Positions 46,738 to 58,158 of a stretch of DNA of 64,000 nt are shown here, one piece after another. Source of the DNA: Wolfiporia cocos (Eukaryota > Basidiomycota > Agaricomycetes > Polyporales > Phaeolaceae). The stretch is from contig JACCLO010000001.1 in NCBI GenBank assembly GCA_029448655.1, positions 2,232,001 through 2,296,000 of the forward strand. The letters run 5' to 3'. The notes under the pieces are model-generated. The model was not told the DNA's origin. It worked only from the letters and a program-made list of their open reading frames with translations, and searched no databases. Both the position numbers and the translations under genes were made by a program. The number at the start of each line of letters is the position of its first letter. The stretch's first letter is position 1.

Positions 46738-47392
46738 GTTGCAGAGGCATCTGGTGAATGGTTTCCCAACAGCCACCAGATGCCAGACCTGATGATCTAC
46801 TGTGCACCAGAATGTATTGACTCAGACATTATATTGGGAGGGACTTCAGTCACAGAGATTAATCTGTGAATTTTGTTAGCACTGCGCAGTTCCAATGTGC
46901 ATATCAATCTGTACCATAATGCAGATCGAGTTACGTTACATGTTCAATGCAAGCTTAACCTACCCGATGATGCAGATCAATCTACAAGCCACTGCATGCA
47001 ACTTAATCTATGTGAATCAATCTGTGCAGATTCAGACAACTACAGCCTACAACTATCAACTGCTCATGCAAAATGCATGCCGTGCAAGGGCTGGAGAACA
47101 TTGTGTCGCTGAGATGCCTTTGCTATCTACACAAGTTCTCTGTGGATGCAGATTAACATTCATTACATGCCGGAGTACATCACCTTGCATTTGTATATGC
47201 ACCAGAAGCCCATCAAGGCGCAGATCTCAAAGGAGAACTTTCCCAGTTTCCTCTGGCCTCTTGCTATGCATTGTTCAAAAGATCAATGATCTCATCTGTA
47301 AGCATATGCTCAGCAGACGCCCCATTTGCCTTTCCTTTTCCCTTTCCTAAATCCTCTTCCTCTATGTCGTTCATCAGGTTGATTATATTACC
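46738..47392. other. Unassigned sequence between hAT element and LTR B copy 2
   Basis: An ORF at 46895-47350 (151 codons) is Cys/Ile-rich and shows no domain. Short direct repeats (gatgcagatcaatct-like) occur at 46920-47030. Probably non-coding or decayed transposon sequence. Confidence 0.3.
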
Positions 47393-47934
47393 TGTTACGA
47401 TCTTACCAGGTACACTCGAATATTCTCCTTGACGCCGCACTGTGTATTAGGACTTAGCGTTCAACTGCCGTACCCAGCGCTCTATTCCCAGGGGCCTCCG
47501 TTCAACCGTAGGCCCTGTTTCATGTATAACAACCCTATGCCCACTCTCCGTGTTTGCATCGCGTTCTAGCTGATATCATGTGTCTAACCACAGTAGTTCT
47601 ACGTTTCATCCCTTGTTGCGCTCAACCACAACACTTCTCCTTTATTACTTATGTCGTTAGCCTGACGGACTTAATAGTAGCAGTACCAAGGACACTATGA
47701 CCCCGAATAACAGACCGCAGTATATAACCTGATGTAAATACTGGTCGAGTCCCTCAGCTCGACCTTGTTGAATTACAAGGATCTTATACTCGTTCTCAAG
47801 GGCTTGAGCAATTAAGCCTGCAGCTTGTATATCGACGCTCTGACTCTGAGGAGTCCGACGAGTAGTGCGCTACTCGATACGCTGAGTAACTCGACTTGGT
47901 TATTTTGCGTTGAATGGATATTCGATCCGTAACA
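47393..47934 (+). repeat. LTR family B, copy 2 (542 bp)
   Basis: Starts TGTTACGATCTTACCAGG and ends GATATTCGATCCGTAACA. Collinear with LTR B copy 1 but without the 237-bp insertion. No matching 5-bp duplication (ttacc / gtatt), because another partial LTR abuts its right side. Confidence 0.85.
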
Positions 47935-48327
47935 GTATTGTGCGATTATTTCTAGGGTTCCCTGTTCAACCAGTGACCCTCGTTTCATGTACAACAGCCC
48001 TGTGCCCATGGTCTCGCAGCGTATCAGGTTCTAGTTGATATCTTAATGTACTAGCCATATGGACTTAGTGGTAGCAGTACCAAGGACACTATGACCCCGA
48101 TTGCCGAATTTTTGTTTAAAAGCCTGTTGTAAATATCGGTCGAGTTCCTCAGCTCGACTTTGTTGAATAACAAGGATCTTATACTCGTTCTCAAAGGCTT
48201 GAGCAATTAAGCCTGCAGCTTGTATATCGACGCTCGACTCCGCTGAGTCTGACGAGTAGTACACTACTCGATACACTGAGTAACTCGACTTAGTTATTTC
48301 AGCTGAACAGATATTCGATCTGTAACA
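47935..48327 (+). repeat. LTR family B-like, 5'-truncated copy abutting copy 2
   Basis: From cctgttcaaccagtgaccct it follows the family B sequence (tttcatgtacaacagccctg, ggtcgagttcctcagctcga, cttatactcgttctcaaagg) and ends GATATTCGATCTGTAACA. It lacks the first 100 or so bases of the LTR and differs enough from copy 2 to be a separate insertion, or a product of unequal recombination. Confidence 0.75.
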
Positions 48328-48463
48328 ATGCTGCGCGTTCAGCAATTTGGTGATCATGACTGATGGTGTGACTGATGCTCGGAGAAAAGTTGCATTGCTG
48401 TTGCAATGCTTTACAGGCTTCGGTATCATGCAGCATGCACTTTTGGAGGGTTGAAAAAAAAAT

Positions 48464-48626
48464 CTTATACTAGAGATGCATAGCTATGATTTTAAAAAAT
48501 TTGGGCTTGGTTTCATGAAGATAGTGGCAAAACCAAGTGGGACATGTGAAAAGTTGCATATGTGGGCCAGTGATAGTAATTACCCAGTGGGTTTACGTAG
48601 CACCAAGCACCGAAGGTCACGTGACC
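48464..48626 (+). repeat. Unclassified dispersed repeat, copy 1
   Basis: cttatactagagatgcat, then gctatgat and gggccagtgatagta, is repeated at 49318-49471 in the same orientation. Its right part (taattacccagtgggttt and following, 48577-48626) also occurs inverted at 49213-49259. Termini are not defined. It could be a SINE or a non-autonomous DNA element. Confidence 0.6.
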
Positions 48627-49317
48627 CCAGTGGTGGGACGCTCTGGTGCTGCCGCATTGAAGACCCCAAAGCTGTGGTGTTGCTGTGGTAGCTTAAAGAG
48701 GAAGAATAGAATATGGTCACCACCTATGTGTGCATGGACCCTGGATACTTGGAATCAAAATGACAGCACTATTATGAACTATAGTACTTGTAATAGAAAA
48801 CATTAGTCAAATTCGTTATAGACAATGTTCATGACTTTTTCAGCAGTTAGTGGCTTCATTTATACATGCTTCACTCTTGAGACAGCGTAACTCCATGCAG
48901 TCTCATTGGCCCTCAAGAATATGCAAGAATCGTCATGTCACTGCAATTGACTAAGTTATTGACGCGTTGACTTTATCTTCATTGTCAAGAGGCTGTAGAT
49001 CGGGTGTGGACTTCGTGCTTAGTACTTATGCGTCGGCATTGTATGCACTGGCCCCCTCCTGCATACATACAACGATCCAGGTAGTTGCTTATTGTAATCC
49101 TATGATGCATATAATGCATATATCTTTGATTCAGTTGATGGGATCGGCCGAAATGTTCAATGTCTGTCAATAATCATGCAGAGGCGCCCGCCGCAGCCAA
49201 CGTGGTGGTATACACGTGATATTCGGCACTTGGTGCTATGCAAACCCACTGGGTAATTAACCTCAAGTGGCTTTGGTATCATGCCCAATGTACTCTCAGA
49301 AGCTTGTAAAATTCACA

Positions 49318-49471
49318 CTTATACTAGAGATGCATGGCTATCATTCTAAAAAAAACTCCGAGAATTTCGAGCCTGGAGTCATGGAGATAGGAGCAAACAA
49401 GCAAAGCGATTGCATTACTGGGCCAGCGATAGTACTCAGGATCACCGAGTGCTATCACAGGACTCATGACC
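49318..49471 (+). repeat. Unclassified dispersed repeat, copy 2
   Basis: Begins cttatactagagatgcat, followed by ggctatcattct, and later gggccagcgatagtactcag, parallel to 48464-48626 with substitutions and small gaps. An inverted partial copy (49213-49259) lies just upstream. Confidence 0.6.
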
Positions 49472-49765
49472 AGTCGCTTCAGTAACCGGCGCCCCGCACT
49501 GCGTTGATGGCCGCTTAGACGCCCAACAGTGGAATAGATTAGATTAGATCTTGAATTTGACTTCGATTTTGATTTTGGCCACTACATGCGCTGGTTGGCC
49601 TAGACTACTAGGTTCTTTAACAGCCCAGCCTCAAGGAATGTGCTCAGTGTCAGCCTCTGCTGCCATTGAAAAGCGAGACGTGAGAGTCAAGTACACGTTG
49701 GATTTCTCCCAACGTCCTATGTCCACGCTCTGGAGTGCCTGGCGCATTTGCTTAACTTCGCTCTG

Positions 49766-51722
49766 ATGGGGCCTTGTCTGGTACATCTCCTGCTGCTCGG
49801 CTATGTGTTACGTTGTTGGGGACACCCACTGCAGTCTCCTAAGCGGGAGAATGGCAGCTACGTTGCACGGATCAGGCGGCCTGCCAGCCGCTACGCGTAT
49901 GTCAACAGCAGCAGCGTGTTCGACCCAACATACGCGGTATGTGATCCAGCCATTTCGCGCACATGGTGCGCTGACGCACACGCGCAGATGCACGAGCTGA
50001 ATGCGGTGCTGGCAAAGTACGCGCAGGCCGACCAGTTCCTCGCTGGCGTGGGCCTCAACCCGGACACGCACGCCGATGCCGGCTACCATCCCTTCACCTT
50101 CTCCCTCGCCAACGTGACGAACGCCACGAGCAGCCAGGGCAACTGCACGGGCCCGTGCAACGCCACGTCCGGCAGGAACGCCACGTCCGACAACGCGACG
50201 ATGCAGCTCGATCTCTACCCGCTGTCCGTGGACGTCACGAATCCGAACACGTCCTCGGACGCCGGGTCGGCGGTCGGCCTGCCTGGCACCACGCAGGTTC
50301 CACTCGAAGACGACGTCTCGGGCGGGCTCGATATCCTGTATTACGGGCCGCTCCAGTTCGGGTCCCAGAGGCAGACGCTGACGGTCGATATTGACACGGG
50401 CTCGGCCGACCTCTGGGTGCCGGTCAATTGTCGCGCATGCGGCGGCGACTCCTTCCGTTCCTCACAGAGCACGACGTACAAGAACCTCGCCCAGCGGTTC
50501 TCTGTCACCTATGTGCGTTTTTCTCGATTTTTATCTCCGCTGTGAATTTTGACTCTCCCGCAGGGAGCAGGCAAAGTGACGGGCACGCTCGCGCAGGATA
50601 CCGTGGCGATAGGCGGCCTGGAGGCCGAGCAGCAGGCGTTCGGCGCGGTGCGCAGCGAGTCGGACGATTTTTACGACCAGCCGTCCGATGGGCTGCTCGG
50701 GCTGGCATTCGGGAGCATCGCGGAGTCGAAACGGCCCACGTTGTTCGAGAGCCTCATGCTCTCGAAGCAGGTCACTGCCGCGGCGTTTTCGGTGCATCTT
50801 GAGCGAGGACACGAGGAAGGCTCTGCAATCTGCATCGGGTGCTACGACACGACGAAAGCGATCGGACCGGTCGCCTGGAATCCGGTGATCTCGCGTGTGA
50901 GCACCTATAACGAAACTTCTGGCAGTTATTGATGTTAGCACCGTGCAGACATACTGGTCCATTCAACTGAGTGGCTTATCCGCATGGCCAGGGCATACTA
51001 CGTACGCAAACCTCACGGCGGTATATTTTGCTCATAGGTTACACCAGGGCCATGGGCACTTACTTGCGGGATGATTCAGGCCATTGACACGGGTACGACG
51101 CTCATATATCTACCCGATGCCGTGGCAGAGAGTTTTTACGCCCTGGTGAGTAGTCATCATGGTTGTCCAGACAACTCACCGAACGAATACCAGATTCCTG
51201 GCTCGCGCGCTGCCATGCAATACGGCACAGGTAAGGTCGATCAATAGTGGGAACGATAGACGTTGACGGCGCAAACAGGGTTCTACACCTTTCCATGCTC
51301 AAGCTCGCTGGCTGTATCGCTCCTGTTCAGCGGGAAGTCCTATTCTGTCAGTCCACAGGATTTCAACCTAGGGCGCACATTCGAAGATTCTCCGTAAGCG
51401 CACACGCCACGTAGTCCGTGGGTTTCCCGTTAAGTCTGTTTGGTGCAGGGACTGTGTGGGCGGGATTTTGGCATTGGGGAAGGGGTTCCCGCAGGACCTG
51501 GCAATCATTGGTGAGACACATCCATAGTCTTCCATGCTGAGTTTTGTCAACCGAAACTCCTTGTCTGCTAAACAGGCGATGAATTCCTGAAGTCCTGTGA
51601 GTCAATCGCTCATGATTCACGCCACCTATCTGAGAATCGATCCTTGACAGGGTACTCGATCTATGATTACGCTGGAAACCGCGTGGGCTTCTCTCCTAGT
51701 GTCAACCAAAACCTAGCATAGA
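49766..51722 (+). CDS. Secreted A1-family (pepsin-like) aspartic protease
   Basis: Start is ATG 49766 (MGPCLVHLLLLGYVLRCWGH), a signal peptide; an upstream in-frame TTG is not credible. A propeptide of about 175 residues with several N-glycosylation sites precedes the catalytic domain: DILYYGPLQFGSQRQTLTVD, then DIDTGSADLWVP (first DTG, about residue 210), GTLAQDTVAIGG, SDGLLGLAFGSIA, TYWSIQLSGLSAW, then QAIDTGTTLIYLPDAVAESF (second DTG), CVGGILALG and GDEFLKS, ending YSIYDYAGNRVGFSPS. About eight exons. One junction, near 50995-51040, could not be placed with a standard donor while keeping frame. Both catalytic aspartates are present and the C-terminus is complete, so a functional extracellular protease is likely. 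Confidence 0.88.
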
Positions 51723-51901
51723 TATCGGACAATAGATACGTGACCGAGGGACATTTCGGATCATAGCCATCAAAGCTGTAAAAATTACCTCCATAGGAAG
51801 TATGCAGTCGGCGAGGGCAGGTACGCAAACGAGCTGCTTAGGACAGGGACACGAATATTGCTTGCATGCCCCATGTCACGTCACTATGAAATTCCGTCGA
51901 T

Positions 51902-52979
51902 CTACAGCGTCTTTGGTTTTGCTCCGAGTGTCCGGCCTGGACCAGCACCAAGGACCTTGCGCCGCTGCTTCATCATGTATGTGTACATCACGTACAGCGC
52001 TGCATGCGGGTGGTTACAAATCCAGGTATGTACCCGCATCCAACGAGGCACGTACCGGGCCACCAAATGAGGAACATGACCGCGCGGAAGTCGTCATGGA
52101 GCGCCTCCACCCAGCGCGGGGTGGAGAACGGCCATGTCAGCGGGAGCGCCCAGCGGTACCACCCGGCGGAGAGGAAGGGGATCGACGGCGGCGGCGCGGG
52201 GAGGGACGCGTATATGAGCCCGGCCTCGGAGCCCGCGCCGGTGGGGTAGAGCACGAAGAAGAGCGTGTAGCGGAGCCAGAGGAGCGCGCGGGGCTCGCGC
52301 CCGAGGAGGGTGCACGCGTAGAACGCGTAGCGGACGACCTCCGTGAGCGCCCACGAGAGCACCATGGACGCGTACAGCGGGTGCGTGCGTGTCTGCGCGT
52401 GCGTCAGCGAGTCGTGCATGAGGCGCACGCGGGGCACACGGCACGCACCTGGCCGAAGAGCGCGGTGACGCCCCACACGAGGTAGAGGCGGCTCGCGACC
52501 TGCGCCGCGGTCGTCGCGAGCGGGCTGCGCACCCACCCGCAGAGCGCGTGCAGCACCTCGAGCGCCGCGAACGTCTGCACGAACGCCGTCTGCGGCCCGA
52601 CCGCGTCGTACGCCGTGCACGCGCGGCGGAAGAGCGGGACGAGCGCGGCGGGCAGGCGCCGCTCGAGCCGGTGCGCGGAGCTCGCGAAGCGCGGGGCGGC
52701 GGGCAGGTGCCGCGCGAGCGCGGGCGGGAGGTACGCCGAGAGGCGCGGGGGCTGCACCGTCTGCGCGGACGCGTCGATGTCGAGCAGGTGCGCGGCGGTA
52801 AGCGCGAGAACGTATGCCCAGCCAAGGGCAGAGAGGACGTTGTACGCGACGAGGTAGTACCTGACCAAAGCCGACGGACCTGTGCCGCATCAAAATTGAG
52901 CTCCATCGGAAGGTGGAACTGGCCTACGCTTCTTTGGCGGGGTCCGCGACGGTTTCGGACTGCGTTTTGCCTGGGCCAT
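51902..52979 (-). CDS. Very-long-chain 3-hydroxyacyl-CoA dehydratase (Phs1/HACD)
   Basis: Exons 52979-52928, 52879-52449, 52392-52056 and 51999-51902 encode 305 residues. Start MAQAKRSPKPSRTPPKKR, a basic cytosolic tail, then YYLVAYNVLSALGWAYVLAL, LEVLHALCGWVRSPLATTAA, QVASRLYLVWGVT, HPLYASMVLSWALTEVVRYA, LRYTLFFVLYPTGAGSEAGL, PFSTPRWVEALHDDF and LYVMYTYMMKQRRKVLG. The catalytic Tyr (of LYP) and Glu (of GSE) are seven residues apart, as in yeast Phs1. The enzyme carries out the third step of fatty-acid elongation in the ER membrane. The central exons are very GC-rich. A long loop of about 60 residues between the first helices is larger than in yeast. The gene is convergent with the protease. 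Confidence 0.93.
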
Positions 52980-53185
52980 TGTAGCGGTGGGCTGTGCTGC
53001 GACGATGGCGGACGTGGCAGAGGGCGCATGGGGTTGTGCTGCATTTCCTAATGAGGACCGAGAGTGAAGCGCCCGAGCAATACATCTTTATTACACCGTG
53101 CGTGCGGAAAACAATAGGAAGTATACAACCACAGACTCGCACCGTGCAAAAAACAGAAACAGCCCATGATCTCGAATATCCTTCA

Positions 53186-54139
53186 TCAGTCGGCTTCGGT
53201 CGTGCCCTCTCCTCCATTCTGATTTTGCGCAGTATCGCTGCTTGCCGCCGCATTATTCTCCGTCGTCGTGACGGTGGCAGATGGTGCCACGCCGTTCGTG
53301 CCCGCCGCGCCCGCATTCCCGTCCAACGCGTTCCGCAGCTGTGCATTCTCTTCCTGCAGAGACGTGATATGCGTCCGCAACGCAGAGATCTCAATGCGCA
53401 GATTGTCGACCAGCGCGCGACACTCCTCCCAGCGGCGATTGGCCTCGTCTGCAGAGGCGAGCGCGGCGTCCAGCAGCTGCGAGCGCGACTCGAGGGCTTT
53501 GACATGTCTGCGAGGGCCGATCAGAACTCATCACACGACGGGGTCAACAATGCGGGCTGACTGGTCTCGTCGCTCCCTGAACGCGCGCTGCGCCTTTCTG
53601 TTCTGCTCTGCGCGCTTGCTCGAGCTTAGCTGCCTGCCCGCGGTGTTCGGCGAAGACCCCTCCTGGGGCTGTTGCTGCTGCTGCTGCTGCTGCTGGGGCG
53701 CACCCTGCTGCTGCTGGACGGCAGGCTGCATCCCTCCAGACGTGTAGTCGGCTGGTGGCGGCGGGTACTGGTATGCGTGTGGCAGGGGCCCGCCAAGATG
53801 CGGTGGCGGTGCGACAAGCGTGTGAGGCGGGGGCAGCGCATGCATGCCGGGGTGCATGTTGGGCATGGGTGCCGCGGACGGGGCAGGCTGGAGGGGCTGC
53901 TGCTGGTCGGCATTGGCGGAGGGGGGCGTCTTGCGCTTACGCGAGCGCGACGTCGTGGGCTGGGTCACGGGCGGGGGATCATCACGGAGGCGGAGGGTTT
54001 GGAACGTGCCCGGGGGCTGTGGCTGCGGCTGGGAGGGGTGCTGCTGCTGGATCGCATTCGGATCGGCGGGGCTGATGGTCGTCGGGGCTGTGTTGGACGA
54101 TGGCTGGGACTGCTGGTGATACGGGGCGTGTCCCAACAT
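53186..54139 (-). CDS. bZIP transcription factor (Yap/Pap1-like) with poly-Gln
   Basis: Two exons, 54139-53562 and 53507-53186, give 299 residues from MLGHAPYHQQSQPSS. The N-terminus is Pro/Gln/His-rich, including a run of nine glutamines encoded by CAG repeats (53668-53693 region). The basic region is SSKRAEQNRKAQRAFRERRD, with Gln-Arg-Ala-Phe-Arg typical of the fungal Yap/Pap1 type. The intron interrupts the codon for the following Gln, as in many fungal bZIPs. The zipper follows (HVKALESRSQLLDAALASAD, then LRIEIAALRTHITSLQEENA). A small nuclear-localisation-like SRSRKRK lies upstream. It is probably a stress regulator. A 5' exon before 54139 is possible because an acceptor-like cccgcag lies just upstream. 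Confidence 0.85.
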
Positions 54140-54917
54140 GGGCAATCTGCGGGCGTAGAGATGGCTCGAGTGTATTAGTAAGAAATCTCGCGTGGCGGAC
54201 TCCGGGGAACCGCTCTCCCACCGGCGCTTCCCGGCCGAGATCATGCCGCGAGCCCGCACCGTCCTCGAGCTCATCCACGCTGCCCCACCTCGTCGACCGT
54301 CGCGCCGTGCAATGCCCATCGGCGTCGACGATCCATCCTGCGTCTCCCAGATCATGTCCCAGGCCGCGTGCGTTAATTTTGGCCAACTGCCGCCGGCATG
54401 CTTACGAAGCTGCAATGCGGTGACAAACGATCGCAGTGCATGGGGCTCGCATGTGCCCCCGATCTGCGCGCGGAAGCTCCCTGCCAGCAGCCCGTTCGGT
54501 GCTCGACTTTGTTCTTCGGGACCGTGCGTACGTACAACGCGGAAGCGCACACAGGGATCAAGCCGGGTGGTCTGATCGCACCGCCCCCAGCGTACGCCGT
54601 GCGTGACACAGCTCAGGTCAGCGGTGGCTTCGGTAACGCGTAGCGAGACGGTAGAACCTGGCAGCGATTAACGGCCAGCGTTGGCGAGGCTCGTCTGATG
54701 CCCGACGTCTGTACGTGTACGGGTCAGAAGAAACATCAGTTCATTCCCGAGTTGTGCGGCCATGGCAGCCGATTTGGACGTCGAGCGCGTGCATGCCTTA
54801 TAAGGTGCCGGTGGTTCCCACGCAAACACGATGCAACGCGCCGACCAGAGAGAACTGGACGTTGTTCTCGTCCGCTCTCTTCCTCAGACCCCCAGTGCCC
54901 TCTGCAGTGCTCTCACA
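54140..54917. promoter_or_regulatory. Divergent intergenic region between bZIP and Psr1-like genes
   Basis: 778 bp between two head-to-head genes. Open frames exist on both strands because of high GC content but lack coding motifs. A gacgtctgtacgtgtacg stretch occurs near 54703. A pyrimidine-rich leader (ctcgtccgctctcttcctcag) precedes the Psr1 ATG. Confidence 0.4.
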
Positions 54918-56832
54918 ATGGCTACCACCCACTCGTCCGACGAGCCAAGTGCCCAGGTGTGTCACATGGCCGCCCGCCGTCATCTCCGCTCAGGTTGAAT
55001 CTCAGAACGCTAAGGGAAAGCAGGCTGGGGGAGGGCCATCCAGTGCACAGCCTGCAGAGGGATCGCGTCTTCAAAGTGGCGGCGACACGCCAGCCAGAGT
55101 CCACCCGGAGAATGCACCCCGCGGCGAAGGTACACCCGGGCCTCCTCTCCATCGCGCGAGGCTGTCCGACAACTGACGCCACCGGTCCAGGGCAGGTACC
55201 TTCTGCGCTAACCCCGCAGGCTCCCTCCGCGGAGTCGTCGCGCGCGCCGACCGCGAGCACCTCCGCCCCTCCCGGCCCCACCAGGGGCACCGACACCGAC
55301 GGGCACACGACGGACAAGGACAAGGGCTCGGTCGACGCAACACTGGTCACGCGCAAGGAGGCCGCGTCGCCCTCGGACGGCGCACACACCGCGACCAGCA
55401 CCACACACCAGCCCGGCGCGCCGCCCCCGAAGAAGGCGAAACGGACGCGCCGGTCGTTCTTCGGCAAGGTCTTCCGGGTCCTCGTGCCGTGCGTCGGGTC
55501 CTCGCAGCGCGCCCATTCCGAAGCGTACGAGCTTCCCGGATCTGGGCCGAATGCGCCACCCAGCCCGCCGGGCATCACGGAGAAGCAGCCCGCGGAGACG
55601 TCGAAGGACCTCCCCACGGTGCCGCCCGCACAGTCGGCGGAGGAAGCTCCGGCTGGCGCTTCGCCAGTGCCCGTGCAGCAGCCTGAGTCGGCGGAGCCCG
55701 CGCCCGCGCCGCAGGAGCCACCAGCGGTCCCGCAGCCACTGACGATCCCCCCCGCCCAGGAACAGCAGGAGGAGGCCTCCGAGCGTGCCGTGGTCATCCC
55801 CCCGACACCGACGAGGTCATTGCTGCCGCCGGACGAGACCGAGGGCATGACGTCCGGCGCGGTACAGCCGCCGGGGTCTACGGGTGAGGACATCATGCAC
55901 GAGCACCCGCAGGCGCGCGGGCGGGAGTCGGGCGACGAGAGCGACGGCTCGACCAGCTTCACCGAGGACGAGGAGCTCGATGAGGCGAATGCCATGGAGG
56001 ACATCGAGGACGAGGAAGAGCGGCTGATCATGAACGGGGGTGCGGGAATACCGATAGGTCCTGTGAGTGTTCCCGCGCTCTGATCAGGTTGCGAGACATG
56101 ACCGGGCTGCTCAGGACGGTGTCCCACGGCCGCTCTTGCCACCAATTTCACCGAAGCACGCGGGCCGAAAATGTCTCGTGCTCGATCTTGACGAGACTTT
56201 GGTTCATAGTAGTTTTAAGGTATGTCAACCGTAAGGTGTTTAGAGCTGGCCTGACTGCTGCCATCAGTCTATACAACAAGCCGATTATGTTGTTCCTGTT
56301 GAGATTGAGTACCATTGGCATAATGTGTACGTTATCAAGCGGCCCGGTGTCGACAATTTCCTGAAACGGATGGGCGAGTTGTACGAAGTCGTGGTATTTA
56401 CAGCAAGTCTCAGCAAGGTATGGTTCAAAAGTACATAAGCGCGCCCGTCTTATTGACTTTAAAATAGTATGCAGACCCCGTGCTTGATAAACTGGATATT
56501 CACCATGTAGTATCCCATCGACTATTCCGAGAGAGCTGTTACAACCACCGTGGAAATTACGTGAAGGTGAGCTCACAGGTATATTTCCCATTGATGTTTG
56601 AATTCTCAGTGGGCTTCCTTTCCAGGATCTTTCACAGCTCGGGCGGCCTATATCAGACACGATCATCATTGACAATTCGCCAGCGTCGTACATCTTTCAC
56701 CCCAATAACGCTGTTCCCGTGTCCTCCTGGTTCAACGACCCTCACGACACGGAGCTTACAGATCTTTGCCCGTTCCTGGTCGACCTCGGTCAGGTTGACG
56801 ACGTGAGGGGCGTCCTGGACGGTGGCCTATAG
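54918..56832 (+). CDS. NIF/FCP1-like protein phosphatase (Psr1 type)
   Basis: Starts ATG 54918 ([13 protein letters not shown]). A short intron is followed by a disordered Pro/Ser/Glu-rich region of about 370 residues with a basic patch ([20 protein letters not shown]) that may bind membranes. The catalytic domain is at the C-terminus: [18 protein letters not shown] (DxDxT nucleophile motif), [20 protein letters not shown], then [20 protein letters not shown] followed by [76 protein letters not shown]. About seven exons, all in frame. Yeast Psr1/Psr2 are plasma-membrane phosphatases of the Na+ and general stress response, anchored by N-terminal palmitoylation. No N-terminal cysteine pair is visible here. 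Confidence 0.9.
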
Positions 56833-58158
56833 TCTATGCTAGCGTGATAGCTGTCTGAACAGAAGATCCATTTCATTATCGCTATCTGTCTCAGGCAGCT
56901 TGCTGTCTGCATATCTATTGATCCATGCGCCGGGACTACTGCTCGCGACATGGACACGCGCCCATCCGACAGCCCTCGTTCCGCGATCTGTGCTCCGCTC
57001 GTCAGCATTCGCACACCCTTCTTGCCCGCCCTCAATCGTATATACGCAGTCAATCCGGCCTTCGTATACCCCGCAATCAGTCTCATCCGTTGGCTATTCC
57101 CCAACCATCGTCCACAATCAAGTAGTAGTCGCCATCTCACTTACCTGTATGATCTGCCAAGTCCCTTTCCATCCCACCTTATCTATATCCCTGCGCTTTT
57201 GTGCTATACGTGTAGCTTTCTCACTCTCACCTGTTCTCCGTTGTAGGTCTCACGCTCCTTCAGATAGTACCTGAAAACCCAAACCCATCGTCGTCGCAGC
57301 ATTTCTTGCTTCCCATTCCCTGTCCAGCGGTCTCGTTTCGTAGATTCGTCTGCAGCTTCTTTTTTTTTATTTTCGCTTCATTCGTTGCACAGCCACTTAC
57401 ATCCATACGGACCTCGTTTGGCGTAGTAGTAATTCGGCATTCGCGCTAGGTCTCCACCGGACTCCTAATTTTCATTGTTGCGGTTATTATCGCCCTACGG
57501 TTCAACAAACAAAACCGCCGTGCCTTTCTCTTTATGGCTCGGCGTGGTTACCCCTTCCATGTACTGCCCCTTTACGAACGTACGACTGCGATGACATTGG
57601 CATGGGATCTGTTGTGTAATCACACAGCATTGATTCTCTTCGGCCGTTCTCATGTATGAATACAACCCGTTCCTTTTTGGGGTGTGTCGATCAAGCCTCC
57701 CTGCATCAACATCACTCGATCAGCTGATGTTCGATGTTCGATTCCTCCGTTTGCAACTGTGACAACGAGCATTGTCTGCTGGACCAATCATCGTCGTATC
57801 AGATGATACAACAAATGTTTCCGCTCAGCCTGTCGCCAACATTCGTACACAGCTCTCGATCACGAATGCAATCGATATCCCTGGACACGGCCCGACGTCA
57901 TGCGTAACCACCGCAGCCACTACTGCGAACTTTCTCATCAGTCTCGTTTCACCCCGCCTATAGTTAGATAATAGACATGACAGTATACACTAGCCAGCAC
58001 GGATCCGAGATTGCTCTCCATAAGCAAGTACTATAGGCTAGCCTAATGATGCGGAGGCTGACAATGTGGGGCCCTGGTTGGCTGTGTGCCTACAGCTATA
58101 AATTGCGCTGAGCAGAAGGAATATGTAAGTTCACGCTCTGTGTCTTGACCGAATCGAC
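56833..58158. other. Gene-free, pyrimidine-rich intergenic region
   Basis: 1.3 kb between the phosphatase and the carboxylesterase. The plus strand is C/T-rich from about 57150 to 57450, including a T9 run at 57361. No ORF with a motif on either strand. It may include a long 3' untranslated region and a promoter. Confidence 0.45.

Noticed and set aside
52094..53044. Long minus-strand ORF in a second frame over the Phs1 gene, Arg/Ser-rich
   Set aside because: Off-frame reading of very GC-rich exons; the real frame carries all dehydratase motifs.
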